DNA of 64,000 nt from Dryococelus australis (taxonomy: Eukaryota > Arthropoda > Insecta > Phasmatodea > Phasmatidae). Shown here one piece after another: positions 12,740-24,099 of the stretch. The notes below the pieces were generated by a model that saw only the letters and a program-made list of their open reading frames with translations, had not been told where the DNA came from and ran no database searches. Position 1 is the stretch's first letter; the number at the start of each line of letters is the position of its first letter. The position numbers were made by a program, and so were the translations under genes. The stretch covers positions 61,907,251-61,971,250 of the forward strand of contig CM056994.1 of the NCBI GenBank assembly GCA_029891345.1. The letters are read 5' to 3'.

Positions 12740-15700
12740 GAATAGGGTACATGGAATTCGAAGTTCAAAAGCATTTCAGTTTGGCTTATTTCAAACAAAC
12801 AAGTGTTCGGAACTTCTTAGTCCAAGTCCGTGTTCCAAATGGCAAGAAATGCACACACTCATGCACTCGCACTCGGCAATGGCGTCAGATAGTGCTGTTC
12901 CAAATGTCGAGCGAGTGTTTGCACATTCATGCTCTATCCGTGCTCGCTACAACCACAATCCTTTTGTTTGTTTTTCTAGAATCAGGAAAAATAAATAAAC
13001 TGCCTTAATTTAATTTTCCTTCGTGCGACTTTCGTAAACAATGTATTATAGGCCTAGTTAAGGTAACGCATTACAATTTACGAATTTATCAAGCAACACT
13101 ACGTTACTGAAAACAGTGGAATGGCACAGGATCAAGTATTCTTTTACTGTAAAGTATTTTCAGTAAATATTTAATGTATGCATAAACTCGGAAATTATTT
13201 ATTTGTTAATTCTGATAAAATTTATACCAGACTCTCTTCGTACATTACTATCATATCATATCCACCATCCTCCCTACTAATCAATCAATTGTTAACTGAA
13301 ATGTAAATACTAATGAATTTTTTTTCAAGTAAATATTATTTTGTTTATGCAGAATAGCAATCGATTGCAGACCGTATCGATTAGTTTGAAGAGTGCGAGA
13401 TACAACAGTTCCATAACGAGAGAGTGCAAGAGCGGGTGCGAGAGTGAGTGTTGGCTATTTGTTTGGGACATAGACAGTGTGTCAAAACGACCGCACAGCC
13501 TTCCTTTCTGTTTGCCGACATTTGGCAACAGTGCTTCCGTTAACAATCAACGGCAACATCGCAAATTCCGCCTGATCGAGGCCACACCAGCGCGACGCGG
13601 CGCCGACCGCCAGCGCTTTGGCAGCTTCTAACAGGCAGGGATGCCACTATCACAAACGGCCGACGGATAATTGGCACAACTGAAACGAGCCGAGCCACAG
13701 ATGGCCGAGGCGTCGAGTGGCGAAGTTTACGCGAGAGCTTTGTATGTATGGTTCTATGGATGGTTTCGCCGACTGCTGGCAGTTTTCGTTAATTGGTCGT
13801 TTGCAATTTTCGATGGAAGATTTTCTACAAGGTTGAAATATTAGCCAATCGGAGAGGTGATGGTCATTTAGTTTATTTTATTTTGAGAAAGAACAAATGA
13901 CTATTAAACACGAATAAATAATAAATAAAACCACACCTTGGGAAATTTCTGGGTACGCCACTACTGTAATCTATGCCCTTCCTCAGATTCATGTAGTATT
14001 TAAAACTACTTAAATTAAACATTAAATCTGCAAATGTCGATGGAACTTGGCTCCGAAACGAGCGTATGATTTTAACCCCAACAAGAACTACAGTTAAAAA
14101 GTAACAGCCAATCAAATGCAAGATACATCTGACGTACGCCCGACAAATTCTGTCGTCCGACCAGCTGTTTTGGATTATAAATTAAAATGAATTGTTTTCG
14201 TCGCGTTTTGCGGCACGGCAAAGTGTATGCAGCCTTGCAAAACGAATTTATTTGACTAGCTTTACTTACGGTGGCAAATGTGCAGCTTAAACAGAAAATA
14301 AATCGAACGTCCCGGATTTGCCCAACAATAATTTTAACTTCGCATAACAGTTTGCGCAAATACGCGTATCTCGGTAGATAAATTTTCTGCAAATACGACT
14401 TTTTGTCAGAAAAGATAAAAAAAAATTATCTATAATCCTATTGTTTTACTTTTGTTATATTTAGTATATTCTTGGAGAAAAAAATCGCGAATATGGTGGA
14501 ATATCCCATTTTTAAAGCTTGCCTGTGCAGTTTCCTTATACGGCAAGAGAAAAGTACAAAGATACGGACGTAGTTTAATCCGTATTAAAACCCCACTGTT
14601 AGATTTGAATTGCATAGTACAGCGTCACGACGGATACACTGCACGCTTTACGCATAGGAGCAATGAGACACCAGGCGTGCGTGTTAGTATCGCCCGCATT
14701 GCTCCCTCGCTTCTTGACCTTGGACGCGCAGTTCCAAGCCTCCAACTAACGCGCCCGGTCTCATTAGCGTGAAAAAAAAAAATTTCAATGAAATATGTAC
14801 ATCTTCAAACGAATTCAAACTGATTCTGCATTAATTAATTGTAAATTTGACACAAGCTGAAATCAGTCCCATTATAAAATACATTTCGTGCATTCAGACT
14901 AACCAATTCACAATTCCACGCCAAGTTTTAATGGTTGTAAAAGTAATTCGACAACACAGCATACGACTTGAACAGGTGCCAGTTCAGCTAATAATTAATA
15001 TGCAGACATCGCGTTAGGTCAGGAGCTTTGACCACGCACACGTAATACCAAGTTTTTTTTTTTTTTTGCATAGCTCGCTCCTGAAACAATAACACTACAG
15101 ATGTTTTGATATTTAAAATGTTGCCACCTCATAACCTAGTTTGACAACCTGCCCTTTTGCTGTACGGTAAAAGACTGACGGAACAGTCGCCATGCTAGAT
15201 ACCCGTTGGCAGCCGAGACAAGTATGGTGGGTCCACAAGCCCGAGAGAGTACTCACCGCAGTGTTAGGAGCACAGTTGGGGGCGAATGTGCTGCCAGAGG
15301 AAGTTATTCTTCTCAGCAGCAGCACACTAGAACAAGCACTTCACAGACACTGACATCCTAGCAGCCTCCAGCGGAAATACGGCGGGAGTGGCTGGCTGGG
15401 AGGCAGGCTGAGGAAGTTTCCACAGCGTACCTGCAGGCAGCTCCGTCGCGCTAGGCTGGCTCGCAAGCGGAGGAAGTATTCACAGTGTATCTGCAGGCAG
15501 CTCCGTCGCGCTAGGCTGGCTGGCTATCAGCTGGGGAGGTCACGTGACGCAAGCCAGTCTCCCTTTGTGGGGGCCGCTCGCGCGCCATTCGTCGAACACG
15601 CTTGCCTGCATACGTCACACCGGCCTCTCGCCATCACTGTTAACGCTCTGCCTGACTCAGCAACACGCCCTTGTCGACTATTAGGCTATGCCGTGTTAAG

Positions 15701-16130
15701 AGAAACGAAGCCATTAGAGTGCCTTCCTGGCCATTCCTGCAGGATACTTCCATTTTGTTAACAGCTGCAAGATTCAGCACGGTAAATTTTTTTGTCAGTT
15801 GTCATCCTGCCCTTAGGTGTAGTTGTGTGCAAAATACGCAGGCCTTCATTTGAAAATCATGTAGGGCAGGTGGTTCAAAGTCGCCCACGCTGGTGCAAAG
15901 GTATCCCAAAAGACTATTTTCTCGCTGCGGCCATGGAAAGTGAGGTCGTTTTGAAACGAAATTGTTACACATATTCATGGCAAAAATAAACAACGTTCAC
16001 TTAGATCGTAAGTGGTAATATTTCAGTGCGTGAAGTATGACCACAAGCTGCATACGTAAGACGTGTAGGAATATGAGAAGAGGCGAAGTGTGCTTGTGAT
16101 TTGTGTACGCAGCACAGTCTAGTAACGACT
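12740..16130. other. unassigned region with CpG-rich patches
   Basis: CpG-rich stretches occur at about 13,560-13,740 and 15,180-15,700. Open frames at 12,709-13,008, 13,341-13,631 and 14,072-14,392 carry no known motif. A host promoter or first exon could lie here, but I see no splice-supported coding frame. Confidence 0.4.
15410..15529. repeat. 60-bp tandem duplication in GC-rich DNA
   Basis: Two copies of a 60-bp unit beginning GAGGAAGT and containing GCAGCTCCGTCGCGCTAGGC (15,410 and 15,470) differ at only a few positions. The unit contains several CpGs. Confidence 0.8.
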
Positions 16131-16139
16131 TTTGATTTT

Positions 16140-16283
16140 CTGCAGTGTTTGTTAATTTGTAAGAACTATTTTTTTATAAACTGTAATAAGCAAGTGTAAA
16201 TTGTAAAATTGGTTCAGTGTAAGAGAATACAGATATGCCTTAACTGCGCCAAATAAAGACGAATTATTATTATTATTATTTTG
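16140..16283 (+). mobile_element. LINE 3'-tail fragment
   Basis: The end of this fragment (AGTGTAAGAGAA, GCCTTAACT-GCGCCA, AATAAAGACGAA, then a TTA repeat) matches the reverse complement of the 3' end of the LINE at 18,396-19,620. It is therefore a severely 5'-truncated copy of the same or a close family in the opposite orientation, ending in a (TTA)n tail at 16,264-16,283. Confidence 0.7.
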
Positions 16284-16519
16284 ACGCAGTAGGAAAAAAT
16301 GGCGTGAATTCCAGGAATGGCTGGGCAGCTATCATTGCGTTATTACCTGGCGCTAGAAATATTAACCTTTTAACGAAAGGGCACGGGTCCTGTCTGTAAC
16401 GTATTTATTGGTTTAAGAAATGGAAATAGTGCATTGCATGGAAATTATTTACTGGCATTATTAAAATGGATTCCCAAATTAAGAAAAAGATTTCCTTATA
16501 AATACGTGTTCTTACCGGA

Positions 16520-16740
16520 GAAACTAGAGAGGCTATAGAGTCAGCGCCATGGGCTCCCTTAAAGACAACCCGGGTTCGAGTCCCCAGATTTTCGCGTGTG
16601 GGAATCGTGCCGGACATTGCCATTGGTTGCGGGTTTCCTCAAAAGCCTGCTCGTCGCCACTCTATCGTCATCTCAATTCGCACCTGCGGCCGTTCAGTAA
16701 ACGCTCTTGCATTCATAAAACTCATTCTACGGAGGTGAAG
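16520..16740 (+). mobile_element. tRNA-derived SINE
   Basis: A tRNA-like head has an excellent RNA polymerase III B box (GGGTTCGAGTCCCC, about 16,572-16,585) with a weaker A-box-like stretch before it. A body follows (GTGCCGGACATTGCC ... GGGTTTCCTC) of the kind seen in insect SINEs. It is non-coding and relies on LINE machinery. The borders are approximate. Confidence 0.7.
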
Positions 16741-17342
16741 CTTCTAAATTATGTCGCGGACACAATAACAAGGGAACAATTAAAAAAAAGTTACACAAAC
16801 ATGCCATATTCAGAACGTTGAAAGGAACGTAATTGGAAACCACTACACGCAATTGGCGATATTGTTCTGTGCCAATCAGAATGTGATTCCCGAATGTTAG
16901 ATAGAAAAATGCCCCACTGGTAACATTATCAACAAAATGCCGATCAGCGCTAAAATTCTGTTGAAGTGACAGTACACCATTCCTTAAAAAAAAAAAAAAT
17001 GGCGTCGTCGTATTCTGCAATAAATTAAATTATTTAAATTGTCGAAAGAAATATTTCCAAACATTTTCCAGACAAGTCGAAGGAAAGCTAACTTGTAGCA
17101 TAGGTAAAAGTGAATGTATACTGCTTACAGTCATTATTGACGTCAGCCACATCATAAGGAATTCTAAAGCCTGAACAGAAGCTTGTAGTATGTACATTAC
17201 ACGTGGACGCCTATATTGCTAGTGGCAGTCCACGTGAAATATAATAAATGGTTACATAACATGTTTAGATAACAACGGTAAGTGGGCGTGACATACTTTA
17301 TCAATATAAATACCGCAAGGAAAAAATGGGTTCGAAAAGAGT
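16741..17342. other. unassigned AT-rich DNA
   Basis: Nothing recognisable. Confidence 0.5.
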
Positions 17343-17346
17343 TTAA

Positions 17347-17891
17347 AGGCCTTTTCACACGATAAAATATTTATTGAACTAAAAAATCATTTCATTTGCC
17401 ATTCAGTCGATTGCATTCAATAAGCTTTCAAGTCTCCACATGAAAGTTTATCACAAACATTTAATTAAACCAGTTTTAAAAAATACCAAATACACGAAGT
17501 AATTTTTCAGAAGTATCTACGAATTCGTGCAAGAAACGAAAATAATTGGTTAAACCCCCCAACTAAATTTCTTCATTATATTGTACATTTAGTTTTTAAA
17601 AATATGCCTTCTAATTTTATAAAAACTAATGTCCGCACAAAACTCTATTATTAAGTATGATATAACTTCCTTTAATACTGTCAGAAAAGCTTCGATAAAG
17701 CGATTGAAATTTTGCATTCAAGAAAATAAAGATGTTCTAAGCGAAAATCTTGAAGGAAAAAGAGATTTAAGAAATTGAAAGAGAGAATTGCCGCAATTAT
17801 GACGTTCCTATGATGTTATATAACATTCAATGAATTGAATTCAATAATCATTGAAGGTATTTGAAGAAAAATCTCATCGTGTTAAAGAGCC
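17347..17891. mobile_element. MITE with TTAA flanks
   Basis: The inverted ends are AGGCCTTTTCACACGATAAA (left) and the complement of GGCTCTTTAACACGATGAGA (right). Both sides are followed by TTAA (17,343-17,346 and 17,892-17,895). It is 545 bp, AT-rich and non-coding. The TTAA flanks suggest a piggyBac-type transposase; the terminal GGCC could also fit PIF/Harbinger with a TAA duplication. Confidence 0.7.
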
Positions 17892-17895
17892 TTAA

Positions 17896-18395
17896 CATAG
17901 GGGTTTTTTGTACATATTTCCAAGATGTTTTACAAGAAGAAAAGGAACACTTGAAATGACTCGGCAAATAAAATTTTCAAGACATCGCGGAATCATATAT
18001 TTTAACTATGGATCGCCTTTTCAGGCTACTTGCTATGCCTGAGAACACTGTTGCATACGGTAGCCTGCGTCTTTTTCCTTGCCCTGCCCCGTCCCGTCCC
18101 CAGCGGGAGTACCTTTGATTCGGGGTGCTAAAGGACATCACCGGAGCAGAGCAAAGCAAAGAGACAGACAGAGATCCGCGGAATTGTAACACGCACAACT
18201 GCCGCGGTAAAACTGCCAGGACTCGTGCTGCTGCTTTCCTTAAAGGATTAAATTATTTGCGTTATCGTTGTAATAATGTTCTGGTCATCGCCGTTGCCTC
18301 TCTCAGCGCGACTTAGGTTGCGAGGAATATTCTGGATCGGGCCGGCTGATTTACGTGCTGCGGCGAGCCTCGGAGTCGAAAGTCTGAAGCCATTA
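17896..18395. other. unassigned
   Basis: Nothing firmly recognisable. There is a GC-rich patch at about 18,050-18,360. Confidence 0.4.
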
Positions 18396-19620
18396 TTTAT
18401 TAATTCATTTCGACTTTATTTATACTGGCGAAGTTAAGGCTTCAATGCCTTCTCTTACACTTAACCAGGTATAACTCAGCGTACACACACGTAAACCTAA
18501 AGAACAAGAAAAATACTTACATTAACAAGAGGCGAAACAGAAATTTGATAGCCCAAAAAGTAGTAAATGTGAAAAAGATAAGTGGTTTCATATTATGTAC
18601 ATATCTTGAGCAATCTTTAAAGAAACTAAAATTAAAATAGCACAATAATACTGATCTACAAAAACACGAAATTTGTTTCATAATCCGCATTACCAATCAA
18701 AAATATAAATGTACATAACCTATAAAGTACCTGAGAGGAAAACAACATATTGAATCTTAGCTCGTTAAAATAAATAAACATATCTATAATAATAACTTAC
18801 ATATAATGAAAATTGAATGCAGCAACAAATTAAAATAAATTGACTAATGGACAGCCACAATTTTCACATTGATCAAAGTGAATGTATAAATCAAAAGGTG
18901 TAGGTAAAGTTTACAAATAGTTAGAAGAAAAAATATTAAAAAGTACAATGGAATAATGATGCGTGTGTGTGGAATCATTGGCGCATATTCATAATGTACT
19001 TGGCAGCACTGCTCCTAAAAGTTGGTGTTGTAGAGTTCCTCACTTCTGCTCGTGCGACAGAGACGTTGAATTAATTTGCATATACCTGGGTTTTGTGAGC
19101 TGGAATATTTAACAGAGATGTATTTTTAGCACTCGTGTTAATAGTGTGGTCATCCCCCAAGGTTTTCAACCGAGTGCGTAAGTAGTCTAGCGTTGTAATA
19201 TACGAGGATGGTATTTTGTACGCTAGTGTGAGATGTGGAGCTGACGTTCATCCAGACGTAACGAGTTTAGTTTATTCAAAGTAAGGAGACAAGTGATCAA
19301 TTGATTTTAGGTTGAATAAAATTCTTACACAAGGATTTTGTATGCGTTGAAGTTTGGCTGCCAAATTTTGCGTGATGTCTCCATAAGCCACGTCACAATA
19401 ATCGAAAATAGGGAATATCAGCGACTGTACCAATGTTAATTTTGCTTTAAGTGGTAGAAAATTCTTAAGCCTATAGAGGTTATGTGGTACAGCGTATGAT
19501 TTCCGACAAAGTGTTTATGTGACCCGACTATGAGAGTGTGTCATTGAAAACAACGCCTAACGTTTTCACCTCATTCAACAGAGGAATAATCTTACCGGCT
19601 AGCACAATATCAGGGAAAGT
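18396..19620 (-). mobile_element. 5'-truncated LINE, RT thumb to 3' end
   Basis: Minus-strand translation gives the end of a non-LTR reverse transcriptase. The block EVKTLGVVFNDTLS (about 19,535-19,580) corresponds to the thumb motif 'VKNLGV..D..LSW', followed by decayed sequence resembling the C-terminal region of insect LINE polymerases. The 3' end near 18,396 (AATAAAGTCGAAATGAATTA) resembles a common insect LINE 3' end and matches the tail fragment at 16,140-16,283. Frames are broken by several stops and shifts. The catalytic fingers/palm and endonuclease are absent. It abuts an LTR fragment at 19,620. Confidence 0.75.
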
Positions 19621-19956
19621 CATCTATAACATTCGTTTAAAATTCTACGAGAAGCTATTGAGGCCAAGTGCGAGGAGCCATTAGAACAACGAACGATGGT
19701 GCAGTGACCAGTAAGTGGGCAGATCTGCAAGCATCGGTAGAGTGTGAGAGAGATTGGCCGACGGAATGCGGGAAAGTAAGGCTGGATGCGTGAGTGAAAG
19801 ATATTTGCAAGTATGGCAATAGACATTTGGAGTGTAAATGCGCAAATAATAAATGTGAAAGGCAAAGTAAGTATCGACGAGAATAGCCATAGCCCAATAA
19901 ACAATGTAAGTGATTTAGTAGGTAGGAGAATCGATACAGTAATTATTGTTACAAAA
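19620..19956 (+). repeat. LTR fragment in inverted orientation
   Basis: Read on the minus strand, this stretch resembles part of the plus strand of the LTR immediately to its right (shared features CTATTGCCAT, ACCGATGCTTGCAGAT, CACTTACTGGTCAC). It therefore appears to be a diverged LTR piece lying tail to tail with the LTR at 19,957-21,374. The boundary between the two is approximate. Confidence 0.55.
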
Positions 19957-21374
19957 CACCAGAGGGGTGTATTCACGTTCGTAAGGGACGGAGATTTTAA
20001 TAAAAATAAAATAACTGAAACAGAAATTTAATTGATTCGCACAGCTATCATTTACAACATTATACTACCTATTTCAATTATTACTCATATCATTCTTAGT
20101 GAGCCCAATATTTAAAGTCTATATAAATTATTATTTAAGTCCTAATAAAAGTCTATATATTGTTTATTGTCGCATAGTTCACACTCATTATTTTAACATA
20201 TTTAAACTCTATATTGCCATCATTTCAAATATCTCACATTCGCGCATTCGGTTCAATAGTCCTGCCAAACAGTTTCACTGTCCACTGCACCGATACCCGC
20301 AGTCCGCAGATTTCACTCCCGCTGGTCACTCATGCAACCACTCGACGCTCTGCCGGCTCGTTTTCACACGCCTCTTGTTTGAGTTCGCGTAATACTCCAA
20401 ACTCTAAAACTCTGCAAAACTGTCAGTTCGAAAGACCGTTGCGGCTTAAGAAGCCATACTGGCCCGATCTAGAAGGTTCTGCGCAACTCGAATCTTGCTT
20501 AGAGAGGCTAGGACATTGAACCAGAACATTCTTTCAAATATAACACCAAAACATCAATTCGCTAAATGTCAGGAGCGCGCGAGTTGCAATAGGCTTGTCG
20601 CGGTGGCATGCGGTAGCAAGTCGTTGTAAATATCCAAGCATTTTTCGGATTACTGCTCGCTTAACCTTAAAAAATTTGATTTTTGCTCTGTTGGGGATAC
20701 AGCCGTTTGTTTTGAGGGAATACGTCTACGTTGACGTGCTCGGACGCCTTGTATTTTTTATGTTCTCAGTACCACTTCACTCGATTATGTGGGGTTTTAT
20801 AGGTATCACTGGATTGCTTTTGAGATGCTATTTCCAACCGTATACGATTTCTGTATTTCGACTAGGCTTTTTGACGAGTATAGACCGAAATTGTGCTAAG
20901 TTTTCTTAATTTTTTACATTAAACTCATACAATTTCACCATAACCACACAGCACAAATTTTTTTTATACATGCAATTAATTGATCTTGACGAGAGCTGTC
21001 TATTGAAACTTAAACGGGCGTCGTAGAGTTTCCCTGTCAAGAGTTATACTACGTGGAAGATATGAGACACGGCGAAACGAACTCAAAATTGCGGTGCCCC
21101 CTCCCCTCTCACCACGCACGATTCGCAGTCCTCGCTCAGCGTAGCATATTCTTTGATCCTTTGGCAATCGAGTGGTATAATTGAAATTTGAATGTGGACA
21201 ATATATTCGGAGCTGCAATGCCTAATCGTATCCCCCGATTTTGTTATAATCGGATTTTCTGGATTACCTCCCACTATGGTCGCAAATTTGAAGACAAATT
21301 CACGACAAAATTCCTTAGTTTCTCATGAGCAAGACAGGGCAAGAGAAGCGATGAAGAACAGGGAGCATGTGACA
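19957..21374 (-). repeat. 3' LTR of Gypsy fossil B
   Basis: On the minus strand a purine-rich tract (GGACTTGAGGAGAGGCAG, 21,375-21,392) is immediately followed by TGTCACATGC, the expected junction of a polypurine tract with a 3' LTR. The LTR ends near 19,957 (TTTTGTAACA on the minus strand). Related LTR copies lie at 41,421-42,065 and 47,536-48,311 in the same orientation. Compared with them, this copy carries about 620 bp of extra, unclassified sequence at roughly 20,690-21,310, probably an insertion. Confidence 0.7.
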
Positions 21375-23525
21375 CTGCCTCTCCTCAAGTCCCTTCATCC
21401 CGAACAGACTCTGCAATTCGGTCGATGTGAGCAACCGTCGACTTCGACCGAGAGCCTTGCCGACTAATCCGAAAGACCACATCATTGATCTTCTTTATAA
21501 TCCTTTAGGGGACTTCACAACATTTATTTAGCTTCCAGCAGTCCCCTTTCCGCCTCTGTGGGTTGTACAATCACACCAGTTTTTCTTCTTGGAATACCTC
21601 GCCCGACATTCTCCTATCACACCATATCTTCATCCTGTTAGTATTTATTCTGAAATGCTGTCGAACAAATTCATGAATGCCAACTAGACTATGACATAGT
21701 TCGCTGGCATTATAAGGGGCAGCAGCATCCTTTTTTGTAGGTCGACCAAACAGTAGATCACTCTCTTACAAGTAACATCCTGGATGGTGTTTACACTTGT
21801 AGGCTCGTGAACTGCTGAGCGGTAAGCATGGATAAACAATGGCATCTTTGAATCCTAGCCCTTTCGGTTGTCTGTAAATAAATTTAGTCAGGTACTGCTC
21901 AAGAGTGTGGTTAAGCTTCTCAGCAATTCCATTCGACTGAGCGTGTAAGGCTGTAGTCAAAAAATTTTGTATCCCCAGATTCTTTGTCACATCCTGGAAC
22001 ACAGCAGCTTCGAAATTTCTTCCCTGATCGGAATGGAGTTCTAGTGGCACTCCATACCTTGAGAATACATGCTCTACGAGTGCATCGGCCACAGTGTGTG
22101 CTTCTTGGTTCAGGATGGGATGACCTCAGATCACTTAGCAAAGCAATCTTGAGCCACCATTAGACACTGATTACCTCTCTCTGTGACATGCGAGAGGACC
22201 AGATATCTACTGCCATCCTCTCGAAGGGGACTCCAACATTGTATTTCTGGAGGTAACCTTGTCCCGTGGACATTGGTTGACTTGTCTTAGTGCAGGCATC
22301 GCACATTCGGCACCACTTGTCAACATACTCCCGACAATGAAGCCAGTAGAATCTCAGTCAAACTCTGTCGGAAGTCTTATTAACATCAAAGTGCACACTG
22401 AATGCTGCATTAAGCAGTTCATTCAATCCTTTGTGAACCCTGCAGTGTGGAAGGACTCACTGTATGTGTGTGTTTGCCATCATTATTTTCGCGGTTCCCA
22501 TAAAGCACACCATTCTTCAGTATGATAGAAATCCACTGTGCCCAGTATGCTTTGTCTACTGTGCTCAGGTTGGATATCTCTTCCCAATTTAGCCAAAAGC
22601 CAGATTCTTTCCATTCTACTAGTGGATGCAATGAGGGATCATTTGACTGATCTTTCTTAATACCCTCATCACTACAGGTAGGTGATCCATCACAAGATAC
22701 AAAACATTGAATGCTTGTCCTCCATACCTTCAGTGATTCACCACTCTTTTCTCCTTGGTATTCACAGAAACGAAAGAATGGCTCACATGGCCTCCTAGAA
22801 AGTGTGTCGTATTGATGTGAAGTGGTCCAAATCTGTGATTTATTACAAAGTAATATTCTTGAAAATTCTGTATCTATTGTGCTATTTGAACTTCGAGGTT
22901 CTAGGAATTAAGTAGCCAGCATATTGAAGCGTGGCCTGTTCTTAGAATTAAATTTCTACCATAAAGGTATTGCCTTCATCATGGAAAGAAGGTTCCCTCG
23001 TGTAACATAGTAATTTATCTAAGGCTAGTGCAATACCTTACTGAAGTATGCTAGTGGTCTGTCCTTCCCATCTTGAATCTGACATAACACAGCTCCATTG
23101 CCTACACCATACTGTCAGTTTCTGAAATGAACATTGCCTCACTTTTACGGTAATCCCAGGAATGGTGGAGGTATCAGAATTTCCTTTAGCTTCACACTCC
23201 GTGGTCAAATGAAATTTAATTTTTGCCTGGGTCATTTTGTGTAGTGGCTTGGCGATCATGGCGAACCCAGGTAAAAATCGATGGAACAAGGTACATAATC
23301 CCAGAAAACTCCACACTTCGGCTTTGTCAGTTGGTGTCTGCCAATTTATTATTGCTTTGGTCTTCTCGATTTTTTTTTTTCAATTCCGTGGGTCGACACT
23401 ATATGTCCCAATATTTTTATTTTCTTTAAAACAGGTAGCACTTCTTAGGAAATGGTTTCAAGTTGGCTGTAGCAACTTTCTTGAATACAGAGTCCGATCG
23501 TGATAAGAGTTCTTCCAATTAGAGT

Positions 23526-24099
23526 TGTCACCAGTAGCCAGGGCTGGCAGGCGACATGCGAGAGCACAGAATGGCGCGACCTCGATGAGCTAGCTTGGCT
23601 GTTTTGAAAACACCCCCGTCAGGGAAAGATATTGAGGCAGGGGTCGGCCCTATATAAATCTGCGGCGATAACGGCTCGTGGCCATCTTGAATTCAGATGC
23701 CAGAAGGACGACTCCCGGAGAGGACCACCAAGCCCGGGGTCCCCCTTCGACTCTGCTGCCGCCATCGAGGAGGTCTACACGTAGATGTTGATGCTATCGC
23801 CAGGGTAAATATACTCCCAATAGAGCGCCCTAGGTCGTGATGTATTAGATATAATCGTGGTATAACTTGGACTCCAATGGAGTCAGTGAGCACCTTAAAT
23901 AGTCTAATTCTAGTCTTGCCATAAGGAAACTTTATACTGGTAATACTACTTGTAAAGTAACGCCGTGGGCGGTTCATGTAAGAAACTGTATAGTTGCTGT
24001 GAGTTAAATAAACGTAGTGTTTGGTACACTGGATTGCTCTGTCTCTTTAGCTACTACAATACCCCTCATTGTGTGACTTGATCTTATCAGGACAGGCCA
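23526..24099 (+). repeat. 5' LTR of fossil A
   Basis: About 570 bp, repeated in the same orientation at 33,259-33,826. It contains a TATA box (TATATAAAT at 23,651) and a polyadenylation signal (AATAAA at 24,007-24,012), as expected for U3-R-U5. The 3' border (GGACA or GGCCA) is uncertain by a few bases. A TGGCGGAGGCGCC stretch just after it could be the primer-binding site. Confidence 0.85.
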
